Of a DNA stretch of 53,258 nucleotides, positions 32,902 through 47,900 are shown piece after piece. Position 1 is the stretch's first letter. Every line of letters begins with the position of its first letter. Source of the stretch: Pelargonium nanum (taxonomy: Eukaryota; Streptophyta; Magnoliopsida; Geraniales; Geraniaceae); contig JAYMTF010000108.1 of the NCBI GenBank assembly GCA_036897485.1, positions 1-53,258 of the forward strand, in the 5' to 3' direction. A program made the translations under genes and the position numbers. The notes below the pieces were generated by a model that worked only from the letters and a program-made list of their open reading frames with translations, ran no database searches and was not told the DNA's origin.

Positions 32902-35900
32902 TTACTGTGGTAGGAGAGCTTTAAGTTGTGCATTGAAAAGATCGCCAAGAGCTCCACGAACATCCATCTGGAAAAAAGAAAAGAAAAAAAAAACATGAAT
33001 ATCAGCAGCTTCAATAATTAAAGTTGAATCGGGAATGCAGTATCCGTGACGAGGTATCATACATGTGAAGTGGGAATGTGAAAGACGCTAACATAGTACA
33101 ATGTCTAAAGAGGTCAAAGCCTCCCTCTCAATAAGCCCTATTCACTCCTAACAATCACATTGCATAAGACATCAAGGATCAACTCTCCGTGTAGCTGAAC
33201 TGCCAGCTCAATGCTGAACTTTACACTAACAGAAAATAAATATCATCTGCCACTTTATCTTTGGGTATGACCCAACAAGTCTTACACAGTTCAGACTTGC
33301 AACCAAAGCTCCTTAGTTACAGGACAATGAAAGAAATAATTGACCGTCTCCCAACTACATTTACAGACTATTCAATATACCAAATGCAGTGTAACACAAG
33401 TGCATTGACAGAAAACTGAGACTTCCAGTTCCAGACTTGAAGTTCAGACATTTTGAATGATGAGAAATTGCAATTCAATCTAGTGGTCCGTTTGGATTCT
33501 TGAATTTGATTTGAAATCCTGAATTTGAGTCAAATCTAATGTTTGGAGGCACAAAGAATTTGGATTTGGATTTGGATTTGAACCCAAATCCAATAAGATT
33601 CAAAACATGCCTGCAACATGGGATTTCAAATGACAACTTTTACCCACATGTCCAAGGGTTTATGGTTTTCCAAACATTATATTTGTATTTGAAATACAAC
33701 ATTTCAAATCAAACCCTGCGATTCCAAATGCAACCTAAGGGTATTTGCTGATAGAATAACTTTAACACAGCATGTCCATTCAATTTCAAACTAAAGGTAC
33801 CTGATCACAGCATACAAGCTTTGTAAGCAAAGGATAAATTTCTCTCAGGTGTCTTCTGAAAATCTGATTGTTCATAGAGCACATGCCTTTTAGCACCTGA
33901 AAAATCAAATATGATACAACTTCTGTTATTACCGCTCTCGTACAGATGCATTGGGGATGGAATAAAAGTCCCAACTATTTTGAAAGTCGATTTAGACTTC
34001 TAGTACAATCAGCTTGAAGCAGATTTAAGCGCACATTTCCAAGAAGCATTTGTTGAAGTTCACAAAATAACAGATAAAAACTCCACACAAAATGAAGAAA
34101 GACCATAAGACGTTCAAAGGTAGTTAAATGCTACGTTGGAAAAATGCAAATCAATAAAAATCAATAGGGCTTGGCTTTCCAAATGAAAATAACTCACACA
34201 AAAAATTAATTACTAAATAAATATATCATACAAATCGGCAGTGTCCCCAACAAAAGAAGTCGATAGATATCTACATAAATACAACAAAGAGCTTGATGCA
34301 AGCAAAAGGGTACTAGAGCTGATATGCAAAATCAACAATATACATACCTTAACTATGACTGGAGAGCGTAACTCCAGAACTCGATGAATATCCATATTAG
34401 TTGTTTCCCCTACATTTGAGTGGAACTCAGATGCCTCCCTTAATACCTGTTCACAGAAAGACACCAGTTTCCCTTCTGCAATTCCTTCAAGTTTTTCTTC
34501 TGAATTAGAATCTTTGACTGTAGTTCTATCTATGTCCTGGGAACCGTTAGATTGTGAATGTTCCTCTCTGTCCACATAGAATCCAGAAGTTGCTTTGTGT
34601 AAGACATCCAGATATATGGAAGTCCCCGCTAATTCCTGACGAAGAAGATTCAGAGGTGGCCTGTCCAAAGAAGATATTAGTTGTGATATAACGTTCCTGT
34701 ATATGATGTGGAAAGAAAAAAAAAGCTCTGCAATATTACCAAATTTAAAGAGAAATGAAATAAAAATAAAAAATTACAAAGAAGACAAAACAAATATGTT
34801 AAGGTACAGATCTGTGGCCTACCTATCAGCCGGAATATGGCGCATGCGCAATCTGAGATTAGTGTATGAATTATATGTAGCAGCAAATTCCAACAAGGAT
34901 AGTAAGATCTCCATTATGGCAACCTTATGAGGCACTTTCAATTTGGTCCAGTATTTCTTCTGCACATATTGGAAATATTTCAGCAGATGGAAAAAAGGTT
35001 CTAACATGGTTATTGCAAATTTCAGTGATGCAATAGGACACCTCTCTCAATCTGCCTTTTCAGTAAAACAGGTGGGAGCTAAGTTTAATTTAACCTTCTC
35101 CACCGTTCAACTTTTCAGACTACCTAATATATTTACGTATGCTTACAGTTTTTTGGCTATTAGGAGCCTTAAACTTACCCAAAAGTTTGCAATTTGCAAT
35201 TATGAATTTAAGGAAACATATATGACGACAACAAAAACTATGTAAGAGTCAAATCTGTACCTGAATACTATCAATGGTACCAAGAAGTAGTAACTGAGTG
35301 ATGCACTTGCTCCTCACAGTTCCCATTAATGGACCTTCTTCCTCTTTGACTTCAAGCTCCACAGCATCAGGAACCTACAGTGGCATTAATATGAGAAAAA
35401 CAAATAACTGACAGTGGCTTGAAAAATAAATTCATCCCAATTCTGAGATGTTATTACATTTTCTTATAGGGATTTCCTTTGATCGAGCTTAGATGAAATA
35501 CTTAACTAAAAGTTGAAGAGGCAAAGGAAAAGGTGAAAAAAAGTTTGTATCACATGAAATATTAGTTACCCAAGTATAATGTAGCCGATAATTAATATTA
35601 GAAGAAGCTGCAAATAACATAGTACAATAATGCAGTATACAATGTTAGTACATACTATATTATAGGACAAACCAAAGCGCATAAACAAATATAAGAAGAT
35701 AGCAAAGACTTCCCTATATCAGTCTGTCTGTAACTACTCATCTTTTCCCAACTCAACCCTACTAGTAATTGTCTAAATAAATGAGTGAGAAGAAAGAATA
35801 ACTAAACTATCACACACAGAATGAAAGCTTAGCTGTTCTGGGGCAAAAAAAAGTATCTTTTAACACTCACATGGCGATCGCACAAGCAAACACCAAACCA

Positions 35901-38900
35901 AGTCAAATCAGCAAGAAGCTAATCTATTAATAGGTAATGCAAACCTGGTTAAAGGTGAAAACTTTCCTACCAAAATACAATTTTCTGGATAAAACTGTAC
36001 AAAACACCTTAATATACAGACTTTAGAACATATTTGCAGTTCAAATGGGTATATATTGCAATTATCCAGTAGCATTATACCTTGACTTGATTAGATTGTT
36101 GCAAAGCATCCGAAGCAAGACTCTTAGATTTAGAGGTATAATTTCTGAGAAAGAGATTGTCCATAATTCTTTGGCCTATTGTTTGACTCCGTTGAAGACT
36201 TCCAGATTCAGCAGATTTCTGAGATCTTCCCGATGGTGACGGAAGACCTACAAGGCACACATTTTCTGCTCTTTAAATATGTTAAATATTAGCATTTCAT
36301 TTGATGCAAGAGGGTGGCACACAGTAGGAAAACTACTCAAGAACAATGGCTAGTTAAACAGATTATTTGAATCACATATTCACATGTGAATATAAACAAA
36401 GTTGTACAAATGCAAATTTTAGATGTCTGAATGTTGACAATGAGCCATTCCAGAGCAATATTTGTTCAAGAAAAATGGAGAGCTAACCTTCGGATCCATC
36501 AAAGTTATTCCGTGATCCTGGGTCTTGACTCTGATCAAGTATAGCTGATTCATCGGGATTTTTTGCTGATCCATCAGCACCAAGATTTGAAGATGTCAAT
36601 AAAGATCTCTTTCCATTATCGCTAACACTTAATTGACGGTTATCCACTTCTCCGTTGCTATCAGACATTAGGGAAGGTGTATCACCACTGGTTAAAACTG
36701 TCTGGGTTTGTAGGTTATCAAAATCCAAAGCATTGAGCAGCTCAAGCGGTTGGGTGGTGTATGAGGCATCTCTGGTGGTCAATGCAAAAAAATTATAATC
36801 ATGAAACAGTTGTGAAATTTTTTCATGAAATACAACATTCGCACCTTATGCTTTTCAACAGTGTATCCCAATCGTTTTCACAAAACTGGTGTCCTCCAAC
36901 CTCTATAAGGTGTACTAATGCACCCATAGCGATTGACACTACTGTCTGATCTGTCTTTTTGGCACAATCCAATAACAAACTCAACAGTGGTGCCAACATA
37001 AAACAAACCTCCTACACGAGAAAATGAAACGAAAGTTTCTGTTAAGCACATATTTTAGAAACCCAATCATGAAACAGAGAACTTCAGAGTTCAGAGTATA
37101 ATTCAAATCTATTTTCACAATCCAAAAATATACAAGTTCTTACAATTTGCTAACAAGATGTGTCAACTTGGAGAAATTAAGATAGTTACAGTTATCATCT
37201 GTTAAGAACGTATTCTGAAACCTCAATTGTGAAACAGAAAACTTCAGAGCATAACTCAAAAGTATTTTCACAAATATAAAAGTTCTTGCAATTTGCTCAC
37301 AAGATGCGTCAACTTGGAGAAAGCAAGAGATAATTGAAGTTATCATCCATTACGCAAAATGAAGACGTGCAAATACAAACTGATACTATAGTGAAATTCC
37401 ACGATTCATACCTTGTAAAATGTGTTGAAAAGGTTGCATAGTAACTGTAGTGAGTGAACGCTGGTTTCACGAAGCCAATCATCTCCAGAAGAAACCACAC
37501 TTTCCTTTTCAGCATCTCTCACGTGATCAAAAATGGGAAACAAGACGCGATGGAAAATGTTTTCCCAAAATGACGATGAGAACTTTCTACCTCTCTCATT
37601 CAGCAAATCAAATAAAACTTCAAGTGCACAGCTTCGGACCTCTGATCTAGGATCTGACGTCAGATCAGATAGACCAGCCAACATTGGGACCCAGTAATGT
37701 TCAGTCACATCAAAAGTTGCATCCACATCAGCATCGATTGGATTTGAGGCTCCGCCAGGTATCAAACCCTAAGATTCACAAACAAATAGAAGCATTTATG
37801 CAAGAAGGTTTATATATTATAAGGTAAAGGCATAGCTTCCCTGCAATGGGAGATAAACTAAAAACTCGCAATGAGCAGACCCAAAGCAGCACATTCAAGC
37901 AAACAAATTCATTAACACACATTAGAACATGGAACTCGGTGAGCCAAGAGAACACCAGAACAGTAATGTATTTACAATCTGTAAATCATACAGAAGATGC
38001 ACAAGCATGCCCAAGCACAGCTATATGCCAAAACCGCACATCAAGCTCATGTCAGCAACTCTTCTTTGTATATTAGAGAAAACATATGCTTTTACTCAGA
38101 GTTACTTAGTTTTTTACCGTGCACTCACAAGAAAGGTGTGTTGAATGGTTTTCCACTTATATCAAACACAGAAAGCAGTGTACAAGGAACTGGGCAAAAT
38201 TAATTAGCAACGGTAGTTAGTATGCTGCTGGCCATCTCTTGCAAAGATGCATTGATTTTTTAATGACAAACTTTGGAGGCTGCCATTATATCAAAGTGTT
38301 CCATATTAATTAAGCCAAAATTCAGCCCAAAGCCTCAATCTGAAGATCAGTGATCACCAGTCCACACATTAAATATTTTGTACATGCAAATATATAGAAC
38401 TTCTAGTGAACACTACTCCTGTATTTGTAAGTTTGAAAAAATAAATGGCTTGGTAATACTACCAGAAAAAAGTCTTAGGATGTTCCTGGTTTAGTGTTTT
38501 CAAGTCTTAGGAGTTAGGAGTCAAGGAAAATATCTGAATTCTAGATTGGATGAGGGCGGCATGTCATATTTCCCCAAGAACATCACCTTGAATCTATGAC
38601 TCTACTACATAGTTTGCCTAGATCCTACTCGATTAGTTGATGTTTTAAGCCAATATGTCCAAAAGAAATTCCAGCAAAAGGTGTTTGCCATGGATGGTCT
38701 TAAGCTGATCTTCACGACCTGTCATGCCAAATCATAGGGTGGATCCCATTCAGTCATTGTTCCGGAAATTTTTAAGTTAACTGTATAAGGATTATGGTGT
38801 TTCCAAACACAGGTAAAATTTTAGCTGCTCCGTTTATCCAAAATTCAAAATTCTGCTCTAATGTATTTACCAACGGAAAAGAATCCATCAGAATAAGCCT

Positions 38901-41900
38901 CTCATCCCTGAACAAATTACAATGTTTAAAAGTAATAGTACCAAAATAAATAAATAAATAAAATTGATATACTTAAGGGATGACTGAGCAAAAATAGCAT
39001 ACCTCTGCCAGACGATCCTCACAAATACGCAAGAGCGCAATGGCCTTCAAACTTATACGGTGAGAAGTTTTATTATTAGCGAACCTGATCAGACAGTTGA
39101 CACAATCCATAAAGCAATCTCCAACAACTTGATCAAAGTGTTCCAAGATAACTGCAAATGTCCATGGCATCAGGCATTAGAGATAAAATATAAAAAAAAA
39201 AAATTCATCGGTATAATATTGCAAGTGACACCACAAGAAGATGAGTATAAAAGTCGTGATTTTACCCTGTTCAACATTTTCAAATGCACTTTCAACAATA
39301 GATTCCAATTCATCATCTGCAGCAGCAGTGAAGATCATGAAGACACTGCGCCATCCAGATTTTATATTTCCAACTTTAGATTTTACCATCTGCAACCAGC
39401 ATTTTTTAATTTCTATTAAGAAAGCTATCATTGATGTACAAAGACGCATTTAATTATTTACAAACAGTAAAAATAATGGGTAGCATTCAGGAAAAAGCAA
39501 GTAGACATACCTGAACTATGCAGTCAACAATTAATCTCCTTATTGATTCACTACGGCTGTTCCGAATAAGAACAACAAAAGGCTTAAGAATGTCATTTTG
39601 GAAAGTGAAATTAGCTAGTTCTGCGCGCTCCAAGTATTTCATACTAAGCTGCCTTAGTGAATCTATGGCATACATAGCAATTTTTTCTTCATGATGACTC
39701 CCAGCAGCAATAAAATGATTTGCCAAGACAGACCATATTCTAGCCCAGACCTGGAAGAGGCATGAACAAAAAAATTGGATTCTTGATACTCATAAGAACT
39801 TAGCAGGAGCATTCAAAAGCATCACAAAAGTAATACAGCAGAGGCAGTTCACATATGATTCTCATTATGCTAACAGATCACTCATGTAAACATTATATGT
39901 GACAATAACAATTTGAATACATTAAAAGGGCAGTCTAGTACACGAGGCTCCCGCGATTATGGGTGCAGGAAGGGTCATTTATATATGCAGTATTTCCCTT
40001 CCTTTTGCGAAGAGATTGTTGCCCTAACTCAAACCCGTGACCTCAAGGTCACAAGGCAGCAACCTTATCATTGCGCCACGACTCACACTCAATTTGAATA
40101 CACTACTATGGACAAAATATATTTTCATTTCTTCAGCAATTACTCACTTGCCACGCGTCATTAACAAGGAGCATAAAACCACAAATGTTACACAATGAAA
40201 ACCTTCAACTTGGGTTAAATGGGTAGATAAAACTTTGGAAGGTTCTGAAAGGGCACATCAGTTTAACTTCTGGAAAGTCAATTAGCACAAATCTAATTAT
40301 TATTTATATGTGAACTAACACATATATTTCATATTTTTTTACAACATCACAAGCAGCAACCACGATTAGAAAAGACTTTACAAACATTATCTTGGATATG
40401 CCTACTATTTTTTGGAAGTTCATTATTCCTGGGTTCAATGCAATCAGAGGAAAAATTGATCTTAAATCTGTTTTCTTCTTTTACCTCAAAGGTGTTAACG
40501 CAGTCATGTTTTGGATTGTAGCAAGTAATAAGAGGCAAATTTTTAAACTTTGACAATTCTGCAGGGAAGGTTAACTTCTGATCCAAACAATGTCAGGGTC
40601 AGCTACATGAATCCATAAGCAAAACTCTTTGGGATCTTCTGATCGTAGTTGCATTCTCCTCATCCACTCTATCTTATCTATGTTATCTCCTTAGTTAAGC
40701 GAAGTGCTATCATGTCTTTTCTAACTACTTTTCATGTTAACTAAGGTCTGCACCTACACCTTTTAGTTTCTCTCAACTCTCAGTTAAGCCAAGTTCATGT
40801 CTTCCCTTACTACTTCTTTTCATGTTAACTTAGGTCTACCCCTACACCTTTGCAGTCTCTTTAGGGCCCAAAATTCATTGTCGAATAACATAATTGGCCA
40901 CACTACTACCCTATAGAACTTTCCTCTCAAGTTAGGGGATTTCTTTTATCACAAAGAGCTCTCAAAGAGCTCTCAAAGTCAAAGCCTTTTCTCACTTCAA
41001 CCACCATGGATTAATCATATTTCTAACATCGTCTTCAATCTCTCCATCTTTCTGTATTATAGATCTAAGGTATCTAAAATTGTTAGATTAAGTAATTTCG
41101 TCAGTAAAATTATTCAATTTTTTTTTTTTTGGTTTCCAAGTTAGTTTTTACGTGGCTAGTTTTGTAAAGAAGATTTTAAACCCCATCTAGAAACTATAAT
41201 GATCACTTTTGTAGTATATAAATTAGGTTTATTACATTAAAAAGATCTTTGACTATAGTTTCTTCTCTCCACTGGCAAAGAGATTTCCATCTGTTTTATC
41301 ATATCTTGGGCAATTCTTGTTGCTGTCCACAAATTCAAGTAACTCCTAAAACCCCTTCTTTTCTCGAATCCAAACCCCAATCCGTCTATAGATAACCAAA
41401 AAATCCCTGTACTAGACAGGTAAAACTTGCATCATATACATAGCAGTAAAGGGGCAAGGGCCAATTAAACTAAGTGCATCACTGCGTCATATGGTCTAAA
41501 TTGCATATCAAACAAAATGAGTCCCAGGGAAGAAAGAAGATACCAAACGTATACGAGCCATATTATAATAGCTGATCTCTACAAGTTTCTGCAAGCTGAA
41601 AACTCGAGCCGGAGTTTGTTTTAGTTCCTCGGCTGATACACCACAGAGAGCAGTGAAGAATTCTACAACAGAATCACTGGGCAACTTAACACTATTGACA
41701 AATACTTGTTCGGTAGGTTTCCCAGTCAATTCTCTGAGAGATTGAAGAATGGCATCCCTGGATATCTGATTTGAACCTTGCATGACAGTAACAGCAATAG
41801 AAGGGGTTGATGTAATGAATTCGAGCCGAGAAACACATTCCAAAACTGCATTCCACGTGTCCTGAAGGGACTCAGTTTCTGAGTTGCATAGAGAGAGCAG

Positions 41901-44900
41901 AGTCCGCAAAGCTTCCACATTTTTACCACGCATTTCCTTTGGGGCATGCAAGAAAGTAAATCTGAGATGCAAATCCAAAATTATAATTTATCATGAAATA
42001 TCCAAAGAAAAATAAAAATAAAAGCAAGGTGATAGTATGAATTTAAATAGAACGGAAACAAACAAAACATGTGTACAAAATATGTTATACATACCTGACT
42101 AGAGAGGTCAAAAAAGCATAGCGCATTGTATCCATACCAAGGACATAGGTAATGTGTATTCCAGATTTAAATCCCTCCATTAATAGGACAACCCTTGGCT
42201 TATTGTCACTTTCCTCCATGGTAACAGAGAAAGTGGCAAGTAATGGCCACCCTACAGCTTCGACCATTGGTCTTACTAGTTCAATCCGCTGTGAAGTATA
42301 GAAAACTCCTCTTTTTACTCCCTGATTCCGGAATATTGCCTGTGTTTGCTTAATAATAGCTTCACTCTCAGACTTAGCATCAGTACCTGATTTTGTTTTG
42401 GGAAGAGCCAGATTAAGAATGCTGACAAGGCGGCCTCTTTCTTCACCTTCAGGCTTTTGCCTACTGCTTTTTAGAATATCACTAGAGTCATCTTTCATTT
42501 TTATCTCCTCTTTAACAATAGAATCGTAGATTTCTTCCAACAGCTCTGTAGGGGCACACTCTTCTGCATCATTCATGGCGTTAATACGGACAAAGTCCGA
42601 CTTGGACATTTTAGGCCATACCATTGGATTATGTGCATCAGTATTCAACATTATAACTGCATATGCAAGAACATATGCAGTATCAGCATTTTTGAAAAGA
42701 CCAGGATTATCAGCACAATATCTGCAGAGACAAACGTGCAGAAAAACATTTATATAGCGTCAGAATCAGTAGAAATCTTTAGAAATTCAGTTTACTTTTC
42801 CTCAAATAAAATATTGATGAATATATTATCAATGCACTAATTTTGGAAGATATTCACAATGTTTTTTCCTGCTTTTCATCATATGAACGCTGTATTTTGA
42901 GAAAAACATGTTCAATTAATAGCACATAGAAAGGGTAAAGCAGTGCACAAAGCTTCCACCATTTTGGGGTTTTGGGAGAGTAACTTATGTATGTGGCATT
43001 ACACATGCAGCCATGCTTACAAAGAGGTTTTTTCCTTAACTTGAACCCGCGACCTTAAAGTCACAAGGAAACAACCTTACGGTTGTGCCAACACTCACCC
43101 TCATAAGAAACAGGGATACAGTTCAAGGACTTCCCAAAAGGTCAGCATCCTACTACTGCTCTCACCTAAGCGCACTTAACTGAAGAGTTTTAATGAATTA
43201 AAATTGTTATGATCTCATCCAATTATTAACGCAGAAGATGAGAAAAATAGACAATTAGCTGCAACCATCAAGTAAGGAGAAAACTCGAGATAGACTTCGG
43301 TTTCTGACCATAGTACGATAATGTTTTAATAAAGACTAAATAAAGCATGATTAAGCTGAATAACGGGCATGTCCAAACAAGCGCATGAGCAGCAGAGCAA
43401 GCCTTTAAAGTAACTCAGATGACAGAAGAAAAGAAATTTCCTCTTCGATAACAGTTTACCCAAATACATTACTTATAGCACATATTATTAATTTATATCT
43501 ATATGAAAGGGGGTAAATAGGTGCATGCACAAGACACACAGACACTGCCTCATACCGTTCAGCAAACTTCTCCATGATCCGATCTATCTTTTGAGCCTCC
43601 CCAGGAAGTCGGAATCCTTTGAGAAATTCACGGATTGCAGTACCAAACTGCATTCCTGAAAACTTCATCGAATCCACATAAGAATGCATGACAGCAAGGG
43701 GAAACTCTTCATGTTGGCCCATATAATCACCAATCATAGCCTGGAAGATAATAAGGGTTACATAATTGTGTAATAATGTTTTAGTACATGTTCTACAAGA
43801 TTAGACAGACCACCTTGTCCAAACTGGGGGTATTTCTTAGAAATTGGGCAACTGAAGACGGTGTATTTTCCACTAACTTGTTTGATATCAGATACTCTAC
43901 ACCCTTTACCGGTCGCCTGTTGAACTGCAAGACAATTAAGTCTGTTAGTCAGTCCCCAATTGCAACCCTCAGCAATGAGTAAGGGCATGCTGAGACAAAT
44001 TAGGAGGTACTAGTACTAGCATCATCATTTACACAACAATTGTACCCTGACAAGCTAAGTTGTGAGGATAAATTACCTCAGAGATAGCAGCTTCCATTGT
44101 GGATTTATGAGCTTTTGCCTTCTCAAATTCACTGGGAGCTTCTTCCCTGCTTTTTAAATCTAGAGTTTCTCTCGATAAAACTTCGCCATCAAGTGATTTC
44201 AGTATTTTATTCTTCTCTTCTGACTCTCTACGGGACTTCTCCCAATCAACCAGTGATTTAAGCACATTCACAAGGCACTGGAAAGGTCAAGGAAGAAGTG
44301 ATGTTAAGCAACTTTGATTAACAAGAAGAAGAAAAATGCAACAAGAAATGAAATAAAAACAATGAAAACCTACCTGCAAGGATGATCCTTTAACTGAAGT
44401 TGTCTGGGACGTTGCAACTGAATTTGGATCTGCATTTTGTGTCCCTTGAGCCATCTTAGATAGAGTAGTAACCTATAGATAAGTCATACCAGCATACGAA
44501 TGTATTAAATGTATAACAACAGGTGCTAAATACATAAATGAGCAACATAGTGAATCATAAATAATTATACCATGCGTTCAAACAAGTTTGGTGCCTCAAG
44601 ATCACAGTCATAGTTCACATATATGTCAACGAGCATCTGAGGGTCCCTACACACCTTATCAAGCATCCTGCAAAACTATACTTGATCAGAAGATTGTGAA
44701 GATAGAAATTTACAAAATCCTGAGGCAATATTTATTGATCACTAAAATAAACTCTAATGTATGTCAATAAATCCTTAAGCAAATTGTACCTGAGAATGCT
44801 CATTTTTTGGTTAATGTCTGAGCCATCCAATGGTCGTAGAACTATCAAGGGGAAGAAGACACCAATTTCTCCCTGAAATTTTTTCAAAAGAGTAAAGGGA

Positions 44901-47900
44901 TTAACCAAAAGTAACAGTGTCATTTTTGAAGTATATGGAACAATCTGTCCAAGCCATACACTTACTTTAAGACTTTCCCTGAATCGCAACAAAAGCGCTG
45001 AGAAGATTCCAGTTGCGTACTGCCCGAAAAGAAATGCATGGTCACAAATAAAATTCTAATAACATATTTTCATAATATCAGATTAAATGAAATAATAAGA
45101 ACTAGAAGCAAGTAAACCTGAAAGATAACAGAGGATTGAGAAACTGAAGCCCGCAACAAAGCATATGAAAGATAAGCTTTCACTGAGTCAATGAAATGGA
45201 AGTTCTTTGTAAATGATTGGCTAACCCCTTCCAGTAAACCCTGCAATTCCATATACGCATCATGTTACAGAAAATATAAATATATTTTATTAAAATATAG
45301 AATGAAAGGTCCTTAAGAAGGTCATGCATGAAAAATCAGCTAGAAAACTGACTGTCCTTAACTCAAATTCGTGTATTAGGAAGGACAAAAGCAAAATAAA
45401 ACCCACAATTTATGAAAACTGAATGTTAACATTCCATGCATAAATAACTCACTAAAATATACCTTATTGTTCAGTTCTTATAGTTATATCAGATACCCTA
45501 TGAGTCACTGCCAGGACCATTGAAAATCATATATGCCGAAAAGAGGTATAAAAACAAACTAAATAGACTATAACTTAGTATATTAAAACAGAATTAAGTA
45601 TTTGTTAAAATGATACTAAGTAGTAGATCCATAACTCACCTGCAGAAGCTCAAGAGATAAAATTCTTGTCTTTGTCGTAACTTCATCATTATCTTCCTTC
45701 ATACCCATCTGCAGCCATAATATATAATATTGAGGACTAGAAGTGTAAGCAACAATGGGAAAGGGTGGTGAGATAACCAACCTTGCAAAGGGTGCGAAAT
45801 ACTAGTAAACCATCACGATGTCCTATGCTCACGCTCTCCAAGTCAATCCCTCTAAAATAGCCAAGCAATGCAGAAATTGCAAAAATAATTAGCATATCAT
45901 AAGAAATATAAGATTGTAATGTTCCAAAGTAACGTCATATTCATACCGTGTGATCTTTTTACCATCTTCATGATGCACAGCCTTGTCAAGAACAGCCTCT
46001 AGACCCTACACAACAGGCAGAAGTCCCATGATATAAGCAATGCAAATAAAAAATCACAATTTGGTGAGATTTAAACCCACTGTTGGCCATGGAAGAAGCT
46101 TATGTTAAGAGATAGTGGGCATTTTACCCACTTTTTGTAGCATAAATAAAAGTAAAAACAAAAGACATAGATGCACCTTGATATCAGCACCGCCTGCAAG
46201 ATTGTGGAGTTCCTCAACAGATGCAAGAGACGAGTCTTTGGCCTGGTTAAGTGCATCTCCTAAAGACATTTCTTTCTCATTCTGGTCACCCTCAAAAGTA
46301 TCTTCAACTTTAGATTCTGAAGCTTCTATCTGTCCAACAGCGCCAGTTGAAGTACCAACCTATATTCACGATCAGGCAATAGAACTATTTAGTTAATGGT
46401 GGAAACTCGTTAGTTCTTTTATTGCCCTCTTCTAGCAAATCATTGACAGAAAAAAAATATATATTTAAATTTCTTACTGGTTCAGTCTCCATTCTCCTGA
46501 ACACGATGCTGATCATCTGTGTCAACATCGCTTTTGATGTTGCTTGGTTTATAGGACTCTTGCTACAAAAGAAATTTACAAAATACTGAGTACTACTTCA
46601 AGTTGGTATCATGTTACAGTGAGAATTTAAAGACAAAAGGCACCTGTGAAGAGCAATATTGTAGCATATTCTGATAACTCCCAGCAAAGGTTCACCATGT
46701 ACTGCAATTCAAATAGCTTGCTAAACTGAGAAACTTAAGGGAGAATATAATGAACCAGGCAAAACTTGCACAACTCTCAATTAAATTACAATATTTGACA
46801 GGAGAAATGAACTTCATTGATAAAGAGTACAAGAAAATTTAAAGGTGAGAGAGAAGAGCCATAAGATAAAACAGACTAGAATACTACAAGGGGAAGGTTA
46901 CATCCCAATTCCCAAGTCTAAATGAGAGTATATTTCCATCACTCTCAAAATTCAAATTCATATAGTGAGACATTAATCTATTCATATATTTAATATAATG
47001 CTGACAAAACACTCAAAACCAAACCAAGTTCAATTTTTCCATCTTCAGTGTGGAAACATTAAGAGAACATCATAAGCAAAAACAAATAGATACATAGAGG
47101 AGTGCCATTTGAGCACCACTTGGCATCCCATAATCCAAATACACTCTATACTCCGCCTTAGCACTAGGTCCACTTCCCTAATGCTAATGCTAAGGAATAC
47201 AGTTAGACAGATGTAAACAGCAGAAATAATACAGAATACAGACACCTGAAGGTAAAATACAAAAGAGTGCCCTTCTATCCCCTATAACATACCTCTAAAC
47301 TTTGTGGATGCTACAGCTGTAAGAAGTACCTTCAAAACTTGGAGAATGGTACTGCACATGGTTCCTCCAATGTTATCAAGCAAAAGTTGCAAAACTAAGA
47401 AATACCAGAAAAGATTTGCCAGTACACAAGGGCACGTACCTATCAGGTGATGAATTATCGACACAACTGCAGACCATGTTCAGAATATCTGTAAATAGGG
47501 GGACATTTTTACCACCATCTAAACCAGGATCTCCCTCCAAATGATCATATGCAATCAGTTTCTGCACTCACGAATGTCAATAAAATACTTTAGTGATCAC
47601 CATGCAGTAGACACACTGATTAAAGCAGGGGTAGATCCAGACTTTACTTGAGCAATCAAGATTTTGTTTAAACAAAAATATTATCAGCCAAAAGTTATCA
47701 TATTTCATTAGTTTTATTATATATTAACACTGCTATTTTGACAATACATAATACACACACACACACATACACATAAACATCAATGACGGGGCAATGTAAA
47801 AAATCTAGCACATTTCAGATTCTCGTTGCTCAGTAAATTTAAATTTTCTATGGTCAAAGCCACTCTTACATTACGAATTTCACTAACAAACTGATCACTG

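Noticed and set aside
39922-43101. tRNA genes at the box B-like sequences
   Set aside because: They are the heads of Au-type SINEs; no complete tRNA cloverleaf can be drawn.
46790-47290. Possible LINE-like tail in BIG5 intron 5
   Set aside because: Only a vague resemblance (TTCATTGATAAAGAGTACAA); no coding phrase, tail or target duplication.
47630-47800. GCAGGGGTAGATCCAG in BIG5 intron 3 as an hAT-like terminus
   Set aside because: No matching opposite end or target duplication could be found.
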